A program made the position numbers and the translations under genes. A DNA stretch of 64,000 nt from Grimontia indica (GTDB taxonomy: Bacteria; Pseudomonadota; Gammaproteobacteria; Enterobacterales; Vibrionaceae). Below are positions 44,938 to 54,603 of the stretch, piece after piece. The notes beneath the pieces were generated by a model. It was not told the DNA's origin. It saw only the letters and a program-made list of their open reading frames with translations, and did not search any database. Numbering within the stretch: the stretch's first letter is position 1; each line of letters begins with the position of its first letter. The stretch spans positions 1-64,000 of the forward strand of contig NZ_ANFM02000011.1 of assembly GCF_000333895.2 (NCBI RefSeq), written 5' to 3'.

Positions 44938-47298
44938 ATGGACGATAAAATGCGCGCGAATAAACGAAGAGTTGAAGCGCAGCTGGTAGAAAAAACGGAT
45001 GGATTAAAGCTCGCTTTTGAAACTGGCTTTCAGGAAGCTGAAGCACTGATGAGTACCATTGATCTGAATGAATATTTGACGGCGGCATTAGATTTATTCG
45101 ATAAAAATCAGTCTGATGAATCAATAACTGCATTCCTGTTATCCGTTCCAAATACTCATAACCACATAGGTGACAGCGTCACATTTGATATAAGAAATAC
45201 CATTGTTACCTTGTCTGAATGGTTAGGTTCAGAGCGCCTATCTCAATATCTGAATACCCTGCCTACAGTCGCGGAAAGGCTTTGCTCAAAGGAAGGCTTT
45301 AACATATACCAAAAACTTGTTGAGGAATTAGCTCGTACTGCGCCAAGGTGTCTTAAGATATTTCTTACGCGATCCCCCGGTTTTCTCACATCGTTACCCA
45401 TTTTGGGCTTACGTCACTGGGCACTCATTGGCGCTAAATTACATGCAAACCAGATAGACTCCCTAAATAGTTACTTCACACTGACGTCGCCGGAAAGTCA
45501 GAATATTTTTCAAAGGCAGCGCCGTGGTACCCTTTTTGTAGATGCCCAACGCCAACTTAATTTTTACCTCCGCGCCATCTGGGGCCGTGATTTCTTTCTC
45601 CGTCCCAGAATCATTGAGATCGATGACGCCGAAAATAAACAAAATTCTTCGCCACTATCTGCTATTCACAGCGGTATCATTTTGTTGCCGGATGCCATGG
45701 AAGCTCAGGATCCCAGCAATCCAACACTTTCAGCAAAAAATTTATACCGAGCATCTGTTACTCATGCCGCAGCGCACTTGATGTTTTCTCGACCAAAACC
45801 ACACGGCGATTACTCTGGCATTCAGCGCTACTGTTACGGACTTATAGAAGATGCCCGCGTCGAAGCGTTAGCAATCAGAGATTTTCCCGGATTGCGTCAG
45901 CTATGGATGCCCTTCCATCTTGATCAGATCAAAAAAAGCAACGGCGAACCCTACCAACTGTCACTGGCATTACTATCAGGTAATGCTGAAGCTGCTCCAG
46001 CTCATCTCACTTACGTCGTCAATGCGTTCAATACATTGTTGAGCATGGAGAACGCTTATGAACGGGAAGTCCATACAGACACGCTAGCCCGTCGTTTAGC
46101 TTCTGATATAGAGATCAGTGATGAAGGCTATTTGCCTAATCAGCTTTGCTATCGTGACGATAATACTTATCTCTGGTTTGAAAACGGTGATGAGTTTTAT
46201 CAATGGCCGCTTCTTTCCGAACCTCAGGTTAAGAGAACCGTCAATGTGATGGAAATGGTCAATGAAATAGACAACGAACTGGCTGATGATAACGCGCAAG
46301 AAGTGTGGATTCTGGAGTCAGAGTTTTTTCGGGATGGCGATCCTGAAAACGTCAGCATGAATGAACTGGAAGGCAAACAACAAATATCATCCCCTTTCCA
46401 CTATCCAGAATGGGATTACGTGGCAAATCAAGTGCGCCCGGCATGGGTAACTCTCACCGAGCGTTCGGTGAAAAAAGGCACTGCTTCTAAAATCGATGAA
46501 CTCGCAGAAAGCCGGCAAGCTCAACTCAGGAAAATCAAAGCCATCGTTGAAGCGCTTCAACCTAAAGGGCTTCAAAGACTAAGAAAACAGTTTGAAGGTG
46601 ACGAATTGGATTTGGATGCGGCCATTGATGCCATGAAGGAAATTCGTCGTGGCGCGCTGCCGGATATGAACATTGACCAGAGGCTTATTCGGCGTGAGCG
46701 GGATTTAGCCGTATTGGTTCTACTGGATCTTTCTCAATCGACCATGGATGTACTACCTGGAAATCATTGTGATATCAGAGTGTTGGATATTGCCCAGGAA
46801 GCGACAGTGATGTTGGCAAATGCGATTGATGGTATTGGTGATCCATTTGCCATTCATGGGTTCAGTTCCAACGGACGAAGTGATGTTCGCTACCAACGCT
46901 TTAAAGATTTTGATGAAGCCTACGATGACATAACAAAGTCCCGGTTAGCTGCTATGGAGGGCGGATTATCAACCCGAATGGGCGCAGCGTTGCGACACGC
47001 CAAAACATATTTGGCTCAGCAACCCCAGCGAAAAAAACTACTGTTAATGATCAGCGATGGAGAACCTGCGGACATAGACAGCCGTGATCTGCTTTATCTT
47101 CAGGCTGATACCAAACATGCTATCGATGATGTGTTAATGCAAGGCATCACTCCATTCTGTCTGACGATAGATCCGAACGCGGACAATTACGTCGCTCAGA
47201 TATTTGGTGAAGGCCATTATTCAGTTTTGGATGATGCCAACAGACTGCCTGATGCATTACCAAACTTGTTCGCGAGCATTACCCGGACATCTGCCTAA
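44938..47298 (+). CDS. cbbO: RuBisCO activase adaptor CbbO (vWA)
   Basis: 786-residue partner of CbbQ: a long N-terminal helical region and a C-terminal von Willebrand A domain with the MIDAS motif DLSQST near residue 600 and LLMISDGEPAD. The vWA domain is thought to contact RuBisCO. Begins 21 bases after cbbQ. An exact matS site lies inside the coding sequence at 45170. Confidence 0.93.
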   Translation: MDDKMRANKRRVEAQLVEKTDGLKLAFETGFQEAEALMSTIDLNEYLTAALDLFDKNQSDESITAFLLSVPNTHNHIGDSVTFDIRNTIVTLSEWLGSERLSQYLNTLPTVAERLCSKEGFNIYQKLVEELARTAPRCLKIFLTRSPGFLTSLPILGLRHWALIGAKLHANQIDSLNSYFTLTSPESQNIFQRQRRGTLFVDAQRQLNFYLRAIWGRDFFLRPRIIEIDDAENKQNSSPLSAIHSGIILLPDAMEAQDPSNPTLSAKNLYRASVTHAAAHLMFSRPKPHGDYSGIQRYCYGLIEDARVEALAIRDFPGLRQLWMPFHLDQIKKSNGEPYQLSLALLSGNAEAAPAHLTYVVNAFNTLLSMENAYEREVHTDTLARRLASDIEISDEGYLPNQLCYRDDNTYLWFENGDEFYQWPLLSEPQVKRTVNVMEMVNEIDNELADDNAQEVWILESEFFRDGDPENVSMNELEGKQQISSPFHYPEWDYVANQVRPAWVTLTERSVKKGTASKIDELAESRQAQLRKIKAIVEALQPKGLQRLRKQFEGDELDLDAAIDAMKEIRRGALPDMNIDQRLIRRERDLAVLVLLDLSQSTMDVLPGNHCDIRVLDIAQEATVMLANAIDGIGDPFAIHGFSSNGRSDVRYQRFKDFDEAYDDITKSRLAAMEGGLSTRMGAALRHAKTYLAQQPQRKKLLLMISDGEPADIDSRDLLYLQADTKHAIDDVLMQGITPFCLTIDPNADNYVAQIFGEGHYSVLDDANRLPDALPNLFASITRTSA
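45170..45182. promoter_or_regulatory. matS site 2 (GTGACAGCGTCAC)
   Basis: Exact match to GTGACRNYGTCAC inside cbbO. Confidence 0.85.
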
Positions 47299-47339
47299 TC
47301 TTAAAAGCACTCTCTGCATAAGAAACAAGGAAGGTTGTT

Positions 47340-48266
47340 ATGCATTTGACGTTAAGACAGCTCAATATTTTTCAGGCAGTTGCAACGCATTTAAGTTTCA
47401 CGCGCGCTGCCGCTGAACTGCACCTCACTCAGCCTGCCGTTTCGATGCAGATAAAACAACTCGAAGACAATATCGGCTTGCCGTTGTTTGAGCATTTAGG
47501 GAAATCCCTATTTCTCACTCATGCCGGCGAGGAGCTTCTGGGTTACTGCGAACGCATTTCTGAGCAGCTACGCGATGCCGAAGATGCGTTTGAGAAGATG
47601 AAATCACTGACCTGCGGAAAACTCAAAGTAACCGTCGCTAGTACCGCAAACTATTTCGCGGCGAAACTGCTGGCTGAGTTTTCTCAGCAACACCCGGAGA
47701 TAAAAATCAGCCTGAAAGTCACGAACCGCGAACAATTACTTAAAGACATTAAAAGTAATGATTGTGACCTGGTGATCATGGGAAAGCCGCCAGCGGAGTT
47801 TGATGTAGAAGCGACGGTATTTATGGAGAACCCATTGGTAGTCATCGCCCCTGTTAATCATCCGCTCTGCCAACAAAGGCAGATTCCTTTATCTGTGATA
47901 GCGAAAGAGCCAATGGTTGTGAGAGAGAAAGGTTCGGGAACACGATTTTCGATTGAGCGCTTTTTCCTTCAACACGGGCACGAACTAAATGTCTCGGCGG
48001 AAATGAGTGCCAGTGAAGCGATTAAGCAAGCGGTGTCTGCCGGTTTAAGTTTAGGAATCGTTTCCAGCCATACCATTTCGTTAGAGTTGGAAGCAGGAAA
48101 ACTTAAAGTGCTGGATGTGGAAGACATGCCGATCATTCGGCATTGGTATTTGGTCCATCGAAGTGACAAGGCACTGTCGCCTATCGCGCAGGCGTTCAGT
48201 AACTATCTGTTAAGCCGCAATAATCACGAGGATATAGAGGTGGAGCGACAGATTGTAAAAATGTGA
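47340..48266 (+). CDS. cbbR: LysR-type regulator, CbbR-like
   Basis: 308 residues: N-terminal winged helix-turn-helix (LRQLNIFQAVATHLSFTRAA, AVSMQIKQLE) and a LysR substrate-binding domain (about 95-300). The location right after cbbO and the sequence TLRQLNIFQAVA typical of CbbR make it the likely activator of the cbb operons, sensing metabolites such as phosphoenolpyruvate or NADPH in related systems. Unlike most CbbR genes it is not divergent from cbbL but the last gene of that operon. AAGGAAGG precedes the ATG. Confidence 0.88.
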   Translation: MHLTLRQLNIFQAVATHLSFTRAAAELHLTQPAVSMQIKQLEDNIGLPLFEHLGKSLFLTHAGEELLGYCERISEQLRDAEDAFEKMKSLTCGKLKVTVASTANYFAAKLLAEFSQQHPEIKISLKVTNREQLLKDIKSNDCDLVIMGKPPAEFDVEATVFMENPLVVIAPVNHPLCQQRQIPLSVIAKEPMVVREKGSGTRFSIERFFLQHGHELNVSAEMSASEAIKQAVSAGLSLGIVSSHTISLELEAGKLKVLDVEDMPIIRHWYLVHRSDKALSPIAQAFSNYLLSRNNHEDIEVERQIVKM

Positions 48267-48275
48267 CGGCGTCAC
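48263..48275. promoter_or_regulatory. matS site 3 (GTGACGGCGTCAC)
   Basis: Exact match to GTGACRNYGTCAC; the cbbR stop codon TGA (48264-48266) is part of it. Confidence 0.85.
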
Positions 48276-48312
48276 ATTCCGGCCAAAGTCGGACAAAGAA
48301 CACCCAACCCGC

Positions 48313-50394
48313 TCAATCTTTAACCTTTGCGTGACGCTGTAACGCCTGTTTTAGTACTACGGCACGGATAGGTTTGGTAACAAAGTCATCCATTCCGGCT
48401 TCCATGCAACGTTCTTTGTCTTCATTCATTGCGTTGGCTGTCAAAGCGATAATTGGTAATTCATAGCCTTCAGCGCGCAGTTGCTTGGTCGCTTCAATAC
48501 CACAAAGTACTGGCATCGACATGTCCATCAGAATCATATCGAACTGGACGTGTCCATCATGAACCAAATCGACCGCTTCTTTGCCATTGTTTGCTACGAC
48601 GACATGGTGCCCCGCTTTCTCCAGCATTAGCTTTGCCACCATCTGGTTGGCTTTGCTGTCTTCTGCTACCAGAATGCTCAATGCGTGAAGGTCACTTTCT
48701 TCAACATTGTCTTTTTTCACCTGCTCTGTCGGCGAAGGCTCAATAAGAGGTATATCGATATAGAAGGTGGTGCCTACACCTTGCTCGCTGTCAAAGTCGA
48801 TGCTGCCGTTCATCATGGTCACCAACTTTTTACAGATGGAAAGCCCCAGACCGGTTCCACCATATTGGCGGGTAATGCTGCCATCTGCCTGAGTAAACGG
48901 CAGGAACACATCTTTTTTACGTTCGGCGTTGATACCAATTCCGGTATCTTTCACAGAGAGCTTCAGCCTTCCATTACGGACACGCATTGAGACTTTGACT
49001 TTACCGTGCTCGGTAAACTTCACTGCGTTACCAACAAGATTTAATAAGATCTGGGTGAAGCGGTTTCCGTCCTGATAAATGTTGTCAGGTACATCATCGG
49101 CGATGTCCATTTCCATTTTGATATCTTTACGGGACGAAACTTCGTTGAGTTGGCTGAATACTACAGTGACACTGTCACGTGGATTAATACTTTCAGGATG
49201 CAGAGAGAAGCGTTCTGATTCAATTCTCGATAAATCAAGTACATCGTTAATGATGGTAAGGAGCAATTGTGCTGACTTATCCATTTGGGAAACCCAAACG
49301 GTTTGCTCGTCATCCAGTGGCGATTGTTGCAAAGTATCCAGTAACCCCATTACCGCATTGAGTGGCGTACGGATTTCATGACTCATCATTGCCAGAAATT
49401 GGGATTTCGCGGCGTTGGCAGATTCTGCCTGTTGTCTTGCCTGTTGCAGTTCGTGTAAACGCTGCTTTCGGGCTGTAATGTCTTTCGCCGTACCCCGAAA
49501 CCCCATACAGTTCCCACGCTTGTCATAATACGGTCGACCTGACAAGCTGATCCACTGCTCTCTCCCTTCTTGGAATACTTTCCACTCCACTTCAGAGAAT
49601 GGTTGTTCAAGTTGAATCAAGTCGAGTAATTTGTGTTTCACATCCGGCTGGCGATTCAACTGGTTCATTATTCCCTGCGGCTCAGCAGAGAATGATTCAT
49701 TTGATGGCGAAGAAAGATAGGTGAACTGAAGGTTATTATTGATTTCCCAGAACCAGTCACCGGCAGTTTTCGCAAAGTCACGAAAACGCTGGCGACTCGC
49801 GGTCAATTCCTGAGTCTTGACTGACACCAAACACTGGAGACGTTCGCGGTAGTCAATATCGATGATTGTGCGTTCGATTAGCGGTCGGAAACGCTCAATA
49901 ACCTGTTGTGATTTGGTTTGGAAACGCCCTTTTTCTGAAGCGAACAGGATGAGGATCGACTCGCTGGCATTCACCGTCATCCCGGTGATCAGCGCGGAGC
50001 GGCACGAGTCAAAATCATCGCCTTGCAACAAGGAGAATTCTTTTACTCTTTCTGGCGCATAAAGTACGACGGTCTGGCCATTCACGCAGCGGGAGAAGGT
50101 CCCGCCGTCTTCCCAGATAAAGTTTTCTACGTGTGGTGATGTAGACACCAAACAGGAATATTTGTCTTCCGTTTCTTTGTTACGGGTTAGCACCACTGCA
50201 TTATCAAAAGAAACATAGCGCTCAATCACTTTCAACAGCGTGTTGAACACTTCGATTTTGTTGCTGGCACCAGACATCGCGGAGATCGCTGACAGAATCG
50301 CGCGGTTTTCTTCCTTGAACTTTTGCTCTCTCTCTTCAACACGGTTCAGTTCGAACAGTGTTTCCTGCAACTTCTCTGAGATTGCGCCTGTCAT
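48313..50394 (-). CDS. Hybrid sensor histidine kinase (GAF-PAS-HisKA-REC)
   Basis: 693-residue soluble hybrid kinase: short coiled coil, GAF-like domain (about 35-185), PAS (about 205-310), HisKA with phosphorylated H339 in MSHEIRTPLN, HATPase with GGTGLGLSI near 512, and a receiver with D624 in LMDMSMP. No membrane helix. Its start overlaps the end of the FIST gene (ATGA), the layout of NosP-NahK pairs, where a heme FIST protein controls a kinase in response to nitric oxide. That function is inferred from arrangement. Contains a matS site at 49166. Confidence 0.92.
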   Translation of the reverse strand: MTGAISEKLQETLFELNRVEEREQKFKEENRAILSAISAMSGASNKIEVFNTLLKVIERYVSFDNAVVLTRNKETEDKYSCLVSTSPHVENFIWEDGGTFSRCVNGQTVVLYAPERVKEFSLLQGDDFDSCRSALITGMTVNASESILILFASEKGRFQTKSQQVIERFRPLIERTIIDIDYRERLQCLVSVKTQELTASRQRFRDFAKTAGDWFWEINNNLQFTYLSSPSNESFSAEPQGIMNQLNRQPDVKHKLLDLIQLEQPFSEVEWKVFQEGREQWISLSGRPYYDKRGNCMGFRGTAKDITARKQRLHELQQARQQAESANAAKSQFLAMMSHEIRTPLNAVMGLLDTLQQSPLDDEQTVWVSQMDKSAQLLLTIINDVLDLSRIESERFSLHPESINPRDSVTVVFSQLNEVSSRKDIKMEMDIADDVPDNIYQDGNRFTQILLNLVGNAVKFTEHGKVKVSMRVRNGRLKLSVKDTGIGINAERKKDVFLPFTQADGSITRQYGGTGLGLSICKKLVTMMNGSIDFDSEQGVGTTFYIDIPLIEPSPTEQVKKDNVEESDLHALSILVAEDSKANQMVAKLMLEKAGHHVVVANNGKEAVDLVHDGHVQFDMILMDMSMPVLCGIEATKQLRAEGYELPIIALTANAMNEDKERCMEAGMDDFVTKPIRAVVLKQALQRHAKVKD
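49166..49178. promoter_or_regulatory. matS site 4 (GTGACACTGTCAC)
   Basis: Exact match to GTGACRNYGTCAC inside the hybrid kinase gene. Confidence 0.85.
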
Positions 50395-51584
50395 AGCTCA
50401 TCCTTGTGGAACAATACGGCAGATATCATCAAATTTCCGTGGGCAATTTCTCCGCCGAGGAACTGTCCTTGCTCGCCAAAGGTAAACGGGCAAATAAAGG
50501 GGGCATGATGCATTGATAGACGCATATTCGCTGCGACGTTGTGCAGAGAATCGCTAACATGAAGCATACATCCTGCACAATATATTGCTAATCCGCCGAT
50601 TGGGTCACAGGTATTCTTGTCGTGGTCGTTGGCTGAATCTACAACGCGCCCTGCCCTCGACACCAACATTTCCGTCGTGCCGGACATGAAATGAACTGTC
50701 TCACCTTCCTGAATATTACAGAACATCTGAATGCCACCTTCCGGAGAGACTGTGGCTGGGTGAGAAAGCGTATAGTAAGGCATTCCATGGATTTCGCCTG
50801 TCTGACGACCCAGAGGAAAAAGCGTTGACTGGGCAAACAGCCCATCGGGATCGATAGCATTGCCTGTGGCGTTGAAATACCACTTTCCGTAGACGTCAAA
50901 AGCAGGTTTACCGTCCAATTCGACGAGTGTACGACCGTCTACCTTGGTAGCGACCGCACTTGACCCCATGGCAGCATAGCCATTGTGAAATGAATAGCTG
51001 ACACGAGCAGAGGGGAAAAAGACGGCCATGGCGATGCCTTCCGACGTCACGCGCGCGTTGTCCATCAGAGACCATTTACCACTGACACCGTCATCAGCGG
51101 CTGAACCACCAATAATAGGAATATTGACACCGAGCTCTTCTCGAATAGCCTGAAGAATGGTTTCTTCATGACCCGGTGTGGCATGTAATGTGATGAGCGC
51201 GGGCAACTCTCCGGGACGTCCACTGCTATCAATAGCTCTGCTGAGAACTGTCCGTGCGGATTCGGCGATGTCATCACCTTCTTTTAATTCGCAGAGTGCC
51301 GACCCATATGCACCGTCTGCATCTTCAACGGCCCATACTGAAATAGAATGCCCGCCAACGTAACCTTTGTCCGTCATGGTTCCCTGACATGAGGAACAAC
51401 CAATGACATAGGTATTGGGGAAATGCGTATTCAGTTCACGTTTGATCGCTTCAGCGTCTTGCGTTTCTGTGTAATAAACAAGCATGAGCGAAGGAGAGGA
51501 GATTTTTTGAGATATCTCCCTGGCTAAGTCTTGTATGGCCTCACTGGCTTTGGGGGCAGTTGATGATGATGTCGCAATTCTCAT
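50391..51584 (-). CDS. FIST domain sensor protein (NosP-like)
   Basis: 397 residues with an N-terminal FIST domain (about 30-230, with VIGCSSCQGTMTDKGY and IPIIGGSAADDG) and a C-terminal FIST_C domain (about 235-380, with AGCMLHV). FIST proteins bind small ligands; the NosP subgroup binds heme and senses NO, and is encoded with a hybrid kinase as here. Start ATG at 51584 has no strong ribosome binding site. First gene of a two-gene minus-strand operon that lies between the Calvin cluster and the cbb3 oxidase. Confidence 0.85.
   Translation of the reverse strand: MRIATSSSTAPKASEAIQDLAREISQKISSPSLMLVYYTETQDAEAIKRELNTHFPNTYVIGCSSCQGTMTDKGYVGGHSISVWAVEDADGAYGSALCELKEGDDIAESARTVLSRAIDSSGRPGELPALITLHATPGHEETILQAIREELGVNIPIIGGSAADDGVSGKWSLMDNARVTSEGIAMAVFFPSARVSYSFHNGYAAMGSSAVATKVDGRTLVELDGKPAFDVYGKWYFNATGNAIDPDGLFAQSTLFPLGRQTGEIHGMPYYTLSHPATVSPEGGIQMFCNIQEGETVHFMSGTTEMLVSRAGRVVDSANDHDKNTCDPIGGLAIYCAGCMLHVSDSLHNVAANMRLSMHHAPFICPFTFGEQGQFLGGEIAHGNLMISAVLFHKDEL
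50649..50656 (-). promoter_or_regulatory. KOPS octamer (minus strand GGGCAGGG)
   Basis: CCCTGCCC on the plus strand. Lies right of dif and points toward it. Confidence 0.55.
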
Positions 51585-51741
51585 TTACATCTACACAGCT
51601 TGGTTGCGGCAATACCTTCAATAATAGCCTTCTCACTTCTGCAAACACCAGTTTTTACCGTGATTCTTTTCGCTTAATCACTGAATTCTCTATTAATAGA
51701 CGATAGAATCGCCAACATCGACCAAAAACTCCGCTTGAGCA

Positions 51742-52362
51742 ATGGATAGCCAGCTTTATATCGTCATTAATGCGAATCTCCCACTAGGACAAATAATTAG
51801 CAAGCGCCTCGCCCAAAAAGGGAATACTGTGGTGTATTTGGCAGACAATGAGCAAGACGGATATGCCATTGCCGCCGATGAGCCAAGAGTCAGATATCGA
51901 CATTGCCTGCCCTTCAATCGCCCAATGATTGCTGACGAGTTTGACTGGGCTACGTCGAATGTTGCCCCGGTTGATGGTGTGGTCGTTCTGGTATCTGAAA
52001 GCACGATTGACCAACTCAAGATGCCGCTGGATGAAACCTTCTTTGCTTCGCTTAAAGTTAACGCCTCGGGCACTATTGATGAACTCACCCTGACCTACGT
52101 TATCGTTCCCGATAAAAGCGAAGATGCTAGCGACTCTTTGAAAGCACTTCACTTAAAGCTATGCCAACTTGCCCATTCCAATAAAACTGTTCACAAAGGA
52201 TTAAAAGTGAATCATGTCGTCATTGGCGGTGATCAATACACTCAGGGTCCAAAGTGTGCCGATATTGCAACCGATGCGTCAGATCTTATCCATTACCTGT
52301 GCTCAGAACATGCTAAAGCAGTGCGGCATCAGGCATTTTATTTTGGTAATTTGATAGATTAA
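51742..52362 (+). CDS. Hypothetical protein, possibly a degenerate short-chain dehydrogenase
   Basis: 206 residues. The first strand and helix (LYIVINANLPLGQIISKRLAQ) and the DGVVVLVSE segment resemble a Rossmann fold of the SDR type, but the glycine motif is missing (NANLPLG instead of TGxxxGxG) and no YxxxK catalytic pair is clear. Likely non-enzymatic or nucleotide-binding. Family not identified. Transcribed alone and ended by a hairpin at 52374. Confidence 0.65.
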   Translation: MDSQLYIVINANLPLGQIISKRLAQKGNTVVYLADNEQDGYAIAADEPRVRYRHCLPFNRPMIADEFDWATSNVAPVDGVVVLVSESTIDQLKMPLDETFFASLKVNASGTIDELTLTYVIVPDKSEDASDSLKALHLKLCQLAHSNKTVHKGLKVNHVVIGGDQYTQGPKCADIATDASDLIHYLCSEHAKAVRHQAFYFGNLID

Positions 52363-52373
52363 CAGGCAGTAAA

Positions 52374-52394
52374 AAAGCAGCCTTTAGCTGCTTT
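52374..52394 (+). terminator. Terminator
   Basis: AAAGCAG (52374-52380) pairs with CTGCTTT (52388-52394), loop CCTTTAG; A residues precede and TTT ends the stem. Confidence 0.65.
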
Positions 52395-52477
52395 AATGTG
52401 ATTTTTAAGACGTTCAGCCAATTTGAATGACTTAATTCAAGATTGTTAACGCCATTCGCATAAATATTAATTCGATG

Positions 52478-52888
52478 TTAAAAGTTAATTTCTAATTGAT
52501 CTCGATCAATGTTTAAAAGCCATTTATGCGCTGACCCAGAATTAACATCAGTAGGTAAAGCATAAATATAGACCCGTTTTTTATCTTCTTTTTCAAAAAA
52601 TTTGTGAGAAGTTATGACTTTTTCAGGCTGACCTAACCACTGCAACTCACCGGGTACATAGACTGAATCAACAAGCATAATAAGCGAATTATCAGCTTGA
52701 TTTTCAACCTTAATCTCCACTGTTTCACCATTAATAGAAACACTGCAACTTCCCGCTACTACTGAACATTTTAAAGTTTCCTGGGTATTGGAATAGTCTA
52801 CGGTCCTCCAAATAAAAGCGGTTACGAGCACTGTCATAACGACTAATATTTGTACTAAACGACCTGTGGTTAATTTTTCTGCTGCCAT
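52478..52888 (-). CDS. Hypothetical single-pass membrane protein
   Basis: 136 residues: short cytoplasmic start, one membrane helix (LVQILVVMTVLVTAFIW) and a periplasmic beta-rich domain with two cysteines (KCSVVAGSCSV). Family not recognised. It is divergent from the ccoN operon. The pattern (inner-membrane anchor plus small periplasmic domain) would suit an envelope or oxidase-assembly factor, but nothing in the sequence proves it. Confidence 0.65.
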   Translation of the reverse strand: MAAEKLTTGRLVQILVVMTVLVTAFIWRTVDYSNTQETLKCSVVAGSCSVSINGETVEIKVENQADNSLIMLVDSVYVPGELQWLGQPEKVITSHKFFEKEDKKRVYIYALPTDVNSGSAHKWLLNIDRDQLEINF

Positions 52889-53052
52889 GTGATTTATGCT
52901 TTTCCCGTGTTACAGAGCTCAAAGTTTTAGTAGAAATGTTACCCGAGCGTAAACCGAGTGTGGGTTCGACCCTGTATTTAACTGAATAACTGAAGTATTA
53001 TCACCAATGAAAATGCCACTTTTACAATGAAATAGCAATGGAATGCATCAAG

Positions 53053-53066
53053 TGGGTATAAATCAA
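53053..53066. promoter_or_regulatory. Possible FNR box upstream of ccoN
   Basis: TGGGTATAAATCAA matches TTGAT-N4-ATCAA at eight of ten fixed positions (right half perfect). It lies about 100 bases before the ccoN start, and cbb3 operons are commonly FNR-controlled. Confidence 0.4.
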
Positions 53067-53163
53067 TCACTATTCGCATTGCATTGCTTCTGGGGTGGCA
53101 TTGTGACGTTTAAGTCACTTTGTAATACGTGAGTGTAGTAATCAAAAAGTGGAAGCATGCAAT

Positions 53164-54591
53164 ATGAGCCAAGAAAAGCAGCTTGAACTGGAATACAACT
53201 ACCGCGTTGTCCGTCAATTCACCCTGGTAACTATCCTGTGGGGAATCGTGGGCATGGGTGTTGGTGTTCTAATTGCCGCTCAGCTGGTATGGCCTGCGCT
53301 GAACTTCGACATTCCTTATCTGACTTATAGCCGTTTACGCCCACTGCATACCAATGCGGTGATTTTTGCGTTCGGCACCAGCGCCCTGTTTGCGACGTCT
53401 TATTACGTTGTACAGCGCACCTGTCAGACAAGGCTGTTCGGAGGTAAGCTGGCTGAATTTACCTTCTGGGGATGGCAAGCAATCATTCTGTCTGCAGCAA
53501 TAACACTACCTATGGGTTTCACCAGTGGTAAAGAATATGCAGAGCTGGAATGGCCAATCGATATCGCTATTGCGGTCGTATGGGTTTCATACGCCGTCGT
53601 GTTCTTTGGAACGCTAATCAAACGTAAAACCTCGCACATCTATGTTGCTAACTGGTTTTTCGGTGGATTTATCATCACCGTCGCTGTCCTGCACATCGTA
53701 AACAGCATGGCAATTCCGGTTTCCGGAATGAAGTCATATTCGATATATGCGGGCGCCATCGATGCCATGATCCAATGGTGGTACGGTCACAATGCTGTAG
53801 GCTTCCTTTTGACTGCAGGTTTCCTGGGTATGATGTACTACTTCGTCCCGAAACAAGCAGGTCGTCCGGTTTACTCCTATCGCCTTTCTATCGTTCACTT
53901 CTGGGCACTGGTATCTCTGTACATCTGGGCGGGTCCTCACCATCTGCACTACACTGCTCTACCTGACTGGACTCAGTCACTGGGTATGGTGATGTCCGTT
54001 ATCCTGTTCGCTCCTTCGTGGGGTGGCATGATCAACGGTATCATGACGCTGTCAGGTGCTTGGCATAAACTGCGTTATGACCCAATCCTTCGATTCCTGA
54101 TTGTTTCTCTGTCTTTCTACGGTATGTCTACCTTCGAAGGTCCGATGATGGCAATCAAGACAGTTAACGCACTGTCACACTACACCGACTGGACAATCGG
54201 CCACGTTCACTCCGGCGCTTTGGGCTGGGTAGCGATGGTATCTATCGGTGCGGTTTACCACCTAATTCCAAAATTGTTCGGGCAAGAGCGTATGTACTCT
54301 ATCAACCTGATCAATGTCCATTTCTGGCTAGCAACTGTAGGTACCGTGCTGTACATCGTTGCAATGTGGATTTCCGGCGTAATGCAGGGTCTGATGTGGC
54401 GTGCAGTTAACACTGACGGCACCCTGACCTACAGCTTTGTAGAATCTTTGGAAGCTTCTTATCCATTCTACTTTGTACGTTTCGTTGGTGGCGCAATCTT
54501 CTGGTCAGGCATGCTCTTGATGGCTTACAACACCTACAAGACGATTGCCGCACCAAAAGCAAGCCTCAAATCCGTTGAGCAAGCAGCATAA
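53164..54591 (+). CDS. ccoN: cbb3-type cytochrome c oxidase subunit I
   Basis: 475-residue catalytic subunit of the high-affinity proton-pumping terminal oxidase, with about 12 membrane helices and the low-spin heme, heme b3 and CuB histidines (for example [49 protein letters not shown]). ATG at 53164 after GGAAG gives [13 protein letters not shown], the family start; an in-frame GTG lies at 53149. First gene of ccoNOQP. Confidence 0.97.
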   Translation: MSQEKQLELEYNYRVVRQFTLVTILWGIVGMGVGVLIAAQLVWPALNFDIPYLTYSRLRPLHTNAVIFAFGTSALFATSYYVVQRTCQTRLFGGKLAEFTFWGWQAIILSAAITLPMGFTSGKEYAELEWPIDIAIAVVWVSYAVVFFGTLIKRKTSHIYVANWFFGGFIITVAVLHIVNSMAIPVSGMKSYSIYAGAIDAMIQWWYGHNAVGFLLTAGFLGMMYYFVPKQAGRPVYSYRLSIVHFWALVSLYIWAGPHHLHYTALPDWTQSLGMVMSVILFAPSWGGMINGIMTLSGAWHKLRYDPILRFLIVSLSFYGMSTFEGPMMAIKTVNALSHYTDWTIGHVHSGALGWVAMVSIGAVYHLIPKLFGQERMYSINLINVHFWLATVGTVLYIVAMWISGVMQGLMWRAVNTDGTLTYSFVESLEASYPFYFVRFVGGAIFWSGMLLMAYNTYKTIAAPKASLKSVEQAA

Positions 54592-54603
54592 GGAGACCAA
54601 CGA

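Noticed and set aside
53103-53118. GTGAC-GTTTAA-GTCAC as a matS site
   Set aside because: Six-base spacer; may still be an inverted repeat of another regulator.
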